Below, piece after piece: positions 61,154 to 64,000 of a stretch of DNA of 64,000 nucleotides (the first letter of the stretch is position 1; each line of letters opens with the position of its first letter). A program made the position numbers and the translations under genes. Source of the stretch: Desulfovibrio sp. (GTDB lineage Bacteria > Desulfobacterota > Desulfovibrionia > Desulfovibrionales > Desulfovibrionaceae); contig NZ_WASP01000006.1 of NCBI RefSeq assembly GCF_009712225.1, positions 256,939 through 320,938 on the forward strand, given 5' to 3'. Under the pieces are notes generated by a model. It searched no databases. It worked only from the letters and a program-made list of their open reading frames with translations, and was not told the origin of the DNA.

Positions 61154-61182
61154 ACAAAAAAGGGCGGGGTAAACCCGCCCTT
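61154..61182 (-). terminator. Convergent terminator between EAL gene and plsC
   Basis: A 9-bp stem aagggcggg/cccgccctt (61160-61168 with 61174-61182) with loop gtaaa is flanked by six A on its left, read as T-run on the minus strand. It serves the plsC transcript and may also stop the plus-strand gene, which ends 29 bases away. Confidence 0.85.
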
Positions 61183-61203
61183 CATCATTTATCAGCCTGC
61201 GCG

Positions 61204-62028
61204 CTAGATGTTGCTGCCATCGAGCTGCTGCCATTTGCCAAGGTAGCTCAAGATATGTTGGCAGATTGCCGCCTGTTCTTCCTTGCCTTGACCGGTAATA
61301 CTGATGGGGTTGGCAAAATTATAGCGTACAGTCATGCCCACTCTGACCGGCCCAAGTTCCTTGATTTTGTTGCCCTGACCCCAGGCGTCTGTCTTGAGCG
61401 CCAGCGGCACTATGGGAACACCGGCCTTTTTGGCCAGCTTGACCCCGATGGAGTTGAACATCTGTGGGTTAAACTCGCGCGAGCGGGTATGCTGCGGAAA
61501 CACGATGATGGAAATGCCCTTTTTCAGCCGTTCCAGCCCGCCTTCAAGCACGGCGGTGAGGTCTTCGCGCGGGTTAGTGCGACCAACCACAATGGGGTTG
61601 CGCGAGCACATTACCGGTCCAAAGAGCGGCATGGTGGTAAGGCTCTTTTTGACCACAAAGGTCACGGGGCGGCGGGGGCGAATCATGGCTGGCAGCATGA
61701 ATGTTTCAAGAGTGCTCATGTGGTTGGCAACAAACAGGCAGGGGCCGTCTACCGATTCTATGGCGTTCATGCCTTCAATCTCGATGGGGCAGCCCATGCG
61801 TTCAATGAGGTCAGCAACCCATGCGCTGGCATAAACCCATGCGGCATCGTCGCACAGCCCCTTGGAAGCCCTGGCGCAAAGCCAGCGCACCGGACCAAGA
61901 AACAACCGGCTGTAAAAGCTGAGCGAGGGCATCATGCGGCTGAAAAAGCCCGCACTGGCATGTTGGCTGCTGTATGTGTCGCCCGTAAGAAACTTGGCTT
62001 CAAATGCGCCGTCAACAAAGGGGTTCAT
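61204..62028 (-). CDS. Lysophospholipid acyltransferase, variant motif (PlsC-like)
   Basis: 274 residues from ATG 62028 (MNPFVDGAF). The acyltransferase fold is shown by ANHMSTLETF (motif I, residues 102-110), GRTNPREDL and FPQHTRSREF (motif III, 177-186), then VPIVPLAL (motif IV). Canonical PlsC has NHxSxxD and FPEGTRS; here motif I reads His103 with Glu108 instead of Asp, and motif III is FPQHTR. The Asp-to-Glu swap keeps a charge-relay acid, so the enzyme may be active on lysophosphatidate or another acyl acceptor. It lies 2 bases after the rarA stop, so it is the last gene of the rsmE - rarA operon. Confidence 0.82.
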   Translation of the reverse strand: MNPFVDGAFEAKFLTGDTYSSQHASAGFFSRMMPSLSFYSRLFLGPVRWLCARASKGLCDDAAWVYASAWVADLIERMGCPIEIEGMNAIESVDGPCLFVANHMSTLETFMLPAMIRPRRPVTFVVKKSLTTMPLFGPVMCSRNPIVVGRTNPREDLTAVLEGGLERLKKGISIIVFPQHTRSREFNPQMFNSIGVKLAKKAGVPIVPLALKTDAWGQGNKIKELGPVRVGMTVRYNFANPISITGQGKEEQAAICQHILSYLGKWQQLDGSNI

Positions 62029-62030
62029 GC

Positions 62031-63254
62031 CTATTCTTCCGTTTTTTTGATTTTGTGCAGTTTGCGCCACCACTGGCTGAGCCGCGGTTCATCACCGTTG
62101 TCACGCGGCTGATAGAACCTTCTGCCTTCCAGTTCCTGCGGCAGATACGATTGCTCAATCCACGATTCGGGGTAATTGTGCGGATACTTGTATTCCTTGC
62201 CGTAACCCCACTCTTTTTGCAGCTGGGTAGAGGGGTTGCGCAGATGCAGGGGCACGGGCCGTGCGCCGTTGAGCTTAACTTCACGCGCTGCATTAAGGTA
62301 GGCTGCGTAGGCCGTGTTGCTCTTTTTGGCCATGGCCAGATAGGTAACGGTTTCTGCCAGCGGAATAAAACCTTCCGGCATGCCCACAAATTCTACCGCC
62401 TGCTGGCAGGCCACTGCCAGTCCCAATGCGTTGGGGTCGGCCAGGCCCACATCTTCAGAGGCAGAGAGTATCAGCCTGCGGCATACAAAGCGCGGGTCTT
62501 CGCCCCCTTCAAGCAGGCAGGCAAGATAGTACAGCGCCGCATCCACATCGCTGCCGCGTATGGATTTGATGAGGGCCGAGGCAAGCTCGTAATGGTTGTC
62601 GCCGTCCTTGTCGTGCCTGATAAGTATTTCGGGCAAGGCAGCCTTGATGTGTTCAAGGTCGCGTCTGTCTTCTGGCAGGGCGCCCACATACTCCACAAGA
62701 TTGAGCAGTGTGCGGGCGTCACCGTGCGATACGCCTGCCAGCAGGTCGGCCACGTCGTCGGGCATCTGCAATTGCAGGTCGCCTGCGCCACGTCGGGCCA
62801 GCTCCATCAGCTCGGGGCGGCCAAGGGGCCGCAACCGCAGCACATGCAGGCGCGAGAGCAACTGGCGCGTTACACTGAACGAAGGATTTTCGGTGGTTGT
62901 GGCAAGCAGGGTGAGCTCGCCCGATTCCACCAGAGGCAAAAAAAAGTCCTGCTGGGCCTTTGAAAAGCGGTGCAGTTCGTCCAGCACCAGAATTTCCACT
63001 CCGGTAAGCGATCGCCGCAAATGCTGCAAACCGGCCTCTGGCGCGCTGAGTCGCAGATAGGGCCTGCCGCTGGATTTGGCAAGCAGCAGGGCAAGGGTTG
63101 ATTTGCCGCAACCGGGTGGGCCAAATAGGAGCAGACTGGGCAACCGCCCGGATTTCATTATTGAGCGAAGGCGGTCGCCCAGGTGGCTCTGCCCCAGAAA
63201 GAGCGCAAGATCATCCGGGCGCATGCGCTCCGGTAGCGGTTTGCTTACAGTCAC
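62031..63254 (-). CDS. rarA: Replication-associated recombination protein RarA
   Basis: 407 residues. AAA+ ATPase of the RarA/MgsA/WRNIP1 family, which acts at stalled forks. Walker A GPPGCGKST (45-53), Walker B region LVLDELHRFSKAQQD and sensor TTENPSFSV are present. The C-terminal tetramer domain includes SIRGSDVDAALYYLA, LILSASEDVGLADPNAL, QAVEFVGMPEG and WGYGKEYKYPHNYP. The start is GTG 63254: GTGA overlaps the rsmE stop by 4 bases, and the family opens with PL-ERMRP, as here. An ATG ten codons later would cut that block. The frame upstream to 63344 runs through rsmE. Confidence 0.95.
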   Translation of the reverse strand: MTVSKPLPERMRPDDLALFLGQSHLGDRLRSIMKSGRLPSLLLFGPPGCGKSTLALLLAKSSGRPYLRLSAPEAGLQHLRRSLTGVEILVLDELHRFSKAQQDFFLPLVESGELTLLATTTENPSFSVTRQLLSRLHVLRLRPLGRPELMELARRGAGDLQLQMPDDVADLLAGVSHGDARTLLNLVEYVGALPEDRRDLEHIKAALPEILIRHDKDGDNHYELASALIKSIRGSDVDAALYYLACLLEGGEDPRFVCRRLILSASEDVGLADPNALGLAVACQQAVEFVGMPEGFIPLAETVTYLAMAKKSNTAYAAYLNAAREVKLNGARPVPLHLRNPSTQLQKEWGYGKEYKYPHNYPESWIEQSYLPQELEGRRFYQPRDNGDEPRLSQWWRKLHKIKKTEE

Positions 63255-64000
63255 TTTCCTGCCCCTGCGGTGGCATCTGCCTTGCCCGAGAGCTGCGACG
63301 CCCACCAGTGGATGCCAAGGCAGAGCGTGGCGGCGGTTTCGCAACGCAGCACGCGTGCGCCGAGGCTGACAGGGGTAAACCTGGCATTGTTCAGAGCTGT
63401 CAGCTCGCGCTGTGAAAAGCCTCCCTCTGGCCCCACCACATAAACGCTAAGGCCGGGCTGCCCCGCCAGCTCGGGGGTAAGCATGTGCACGCCATCCTGC
63501 AGTTCCCACGGCAGAATGCGGTGGTCGGCAGCGTGCGAAAGATGGATAAGCTGGTCAACTCCGCCGGAAAGGGCGCGCACCTCTGGCAGCCATGGGTTGC
63601 CGCTCTGTTTTGCGCCAGCAATCATCTGACCAAGGCAGGCTTCTTCCGCAGCGGCAGAAAGTTTGCCCTGGCTATGGTCGCCCTGCCACAGCCACACGCC
63701 GTGCGCGCCAAGTTCAACGGCCTTTTCCATAAAAAAACCGCGCCGCACGGCCTTGCTGTAGGCCAGCGCCACCACGGCCCGCGAGTGCGGGGCAGGGGTG
63801 AGGGTTTCAGAAACGCGCTCGAGCTGCACGTTTTTTTTGCCGACCTTGCGCACCACAAAAATTCCCGACCGACCCCTGCCGTCCAGCAGGCCTACCTCTG
63901 TGCCGGGCTCAGCCCGCAGAACCTGACCGAGGTGGCGGGCTTCCTGCCCTTCAAGACGGGCCGTCTCTCCCCAGAATTCAGGGGGCAGATAAAAAAACGG
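63251..64000 (-). CDS. rsmE: 16S rRNA m3U1498 methyltransferase, 5' end outside window
   Basis: 249 residues visible. The frame is open to the window edge, where it reads FFYLPPEFWGETARLEGQEA, the usual RsmE opening, so only a few N-terminal codons are missing. The PUA-like N-terminal domain (HLGQVLRAEPGTEVGLLDG) precedes the SPOUT knot domain with RAVVALAYSKAVRRGFFMEKAVELG, VYVVGPEGGFSQREL (SAM-binding knot) and SLGARVLRCETA. It methylates U1498 of 16S rRNA. The internal ATG at 63856 is not the start. rarA is translationally coupled downstream. Confidence 0.95.
   Translation of the reverse strand, partial: PFFYLPPEFWGETARLEGQEARHLGQVLRAEPGTEVGLLDGRGRSGIFVVRKVGKKNVQLERVSETLTPAPHSRAVVALAYSKAVRRGFFMEKAVELGAHGVWLWQGDHSQGKLSAAAEEACLGQMIAGAKQSGNPWLPEVRALSGGVDQLIHLSHAADHRILPWELQDGVHMLTPELAGQPGLSVYVVGPEGGFSQRELTALNNARFTPVSLGARVLRCETAATLCLGIHWWASQLSGKADATAGAGK

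Overview
The window looks like chromosomal DNA of a Desulfovibrio-type sulfate-reducing bacterium (Desulfovibrionaceae). This is inferred from content: a MucR zinc-finger regulator, a chemoreceptor fused to hemerythrin as in the DcrH family, a B12-dependent methionine synthase without a reactivation domain, formate-tetrahydrofolate ligase, a BioD-BioA fusion, and the gene order ispE - tRNA-Gln - prs - rplY - pth - carD - rho. The DNA is GC-rich, so many long antisense reading frames are shadows of real genes. No rRNA, CRISPR array, transposase, integrase or prophage was seen.

Region 1 (1-10.9 kb, mostly +): the 3' part of a large TPR protein, a small lipoprotein, MucR, a biotin operon (bioB and a bioD-bioA fusion), a minus-strand pair encoding an LpdD-like protein and a 70-residue protein, and fhs.

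Region 2 (11.1-17.9 kb, +): a four-gene signalling and surface cluster, the most interesting part of the window. It encodes a metallo-beta-lactamase/GAF/HD-GYP protein, a CHASE2 adenylate/guanylate cyclase (4-base overlap), an exported FecR-domain protein with a Gly/Ser-rich beta-type C-terminus, and a TPR plus outer-membrane barrel protein resembling Slam/DUF560. I infer a nucleotide-signal-controlled surface display system.

Region 3 (18-33.4 kb, all -): a dense housekeeping block. Read in transcription order it is rpoH, a TPR lipoprotein, a LolB-like lipoprotein, rpiB, cysS, an M48 protease, hslV, ispE, tRNA-Gln, prs, rplY, an alpha/beta hydrolase, pth, carD, rho, tatA and a double-ACT protein.

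Region 4 (33.7-43.4 kb, +): metH; then thioredoxin, GNAT acetyltransferase, hpt and a zinc-ribbon membrane protein; an AroP-like permease behind a structured leader; tRNA-Lys (minus); dsbD; cheW.

Region 5 (43.9-53.5 kb, mostly -): a radical-SAM/DUF2344 protein with an SGNH hydrolase and a 76-residue protein, a 113-residue unknown, rnc (+), a 20-C homopolymer, a flagellin gene behind a textbook sigma-54 promoter, and a glutamate/aspartate ABC transporter (gltIJKL) very like that of enteric bacteria.

Region 6 (54-64 kb): three plus-strand sensory genes (hemerythrin chemoreceptor, SBP3-GGDEF and a PAS/GAF/GGDEF/EAL protein), then minus-strand rsmE (5' end outside the window), rarA and a variant PlsC acyltransferase.

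All functional names come from reading motifs and comparison with remembered families. No database search was run.
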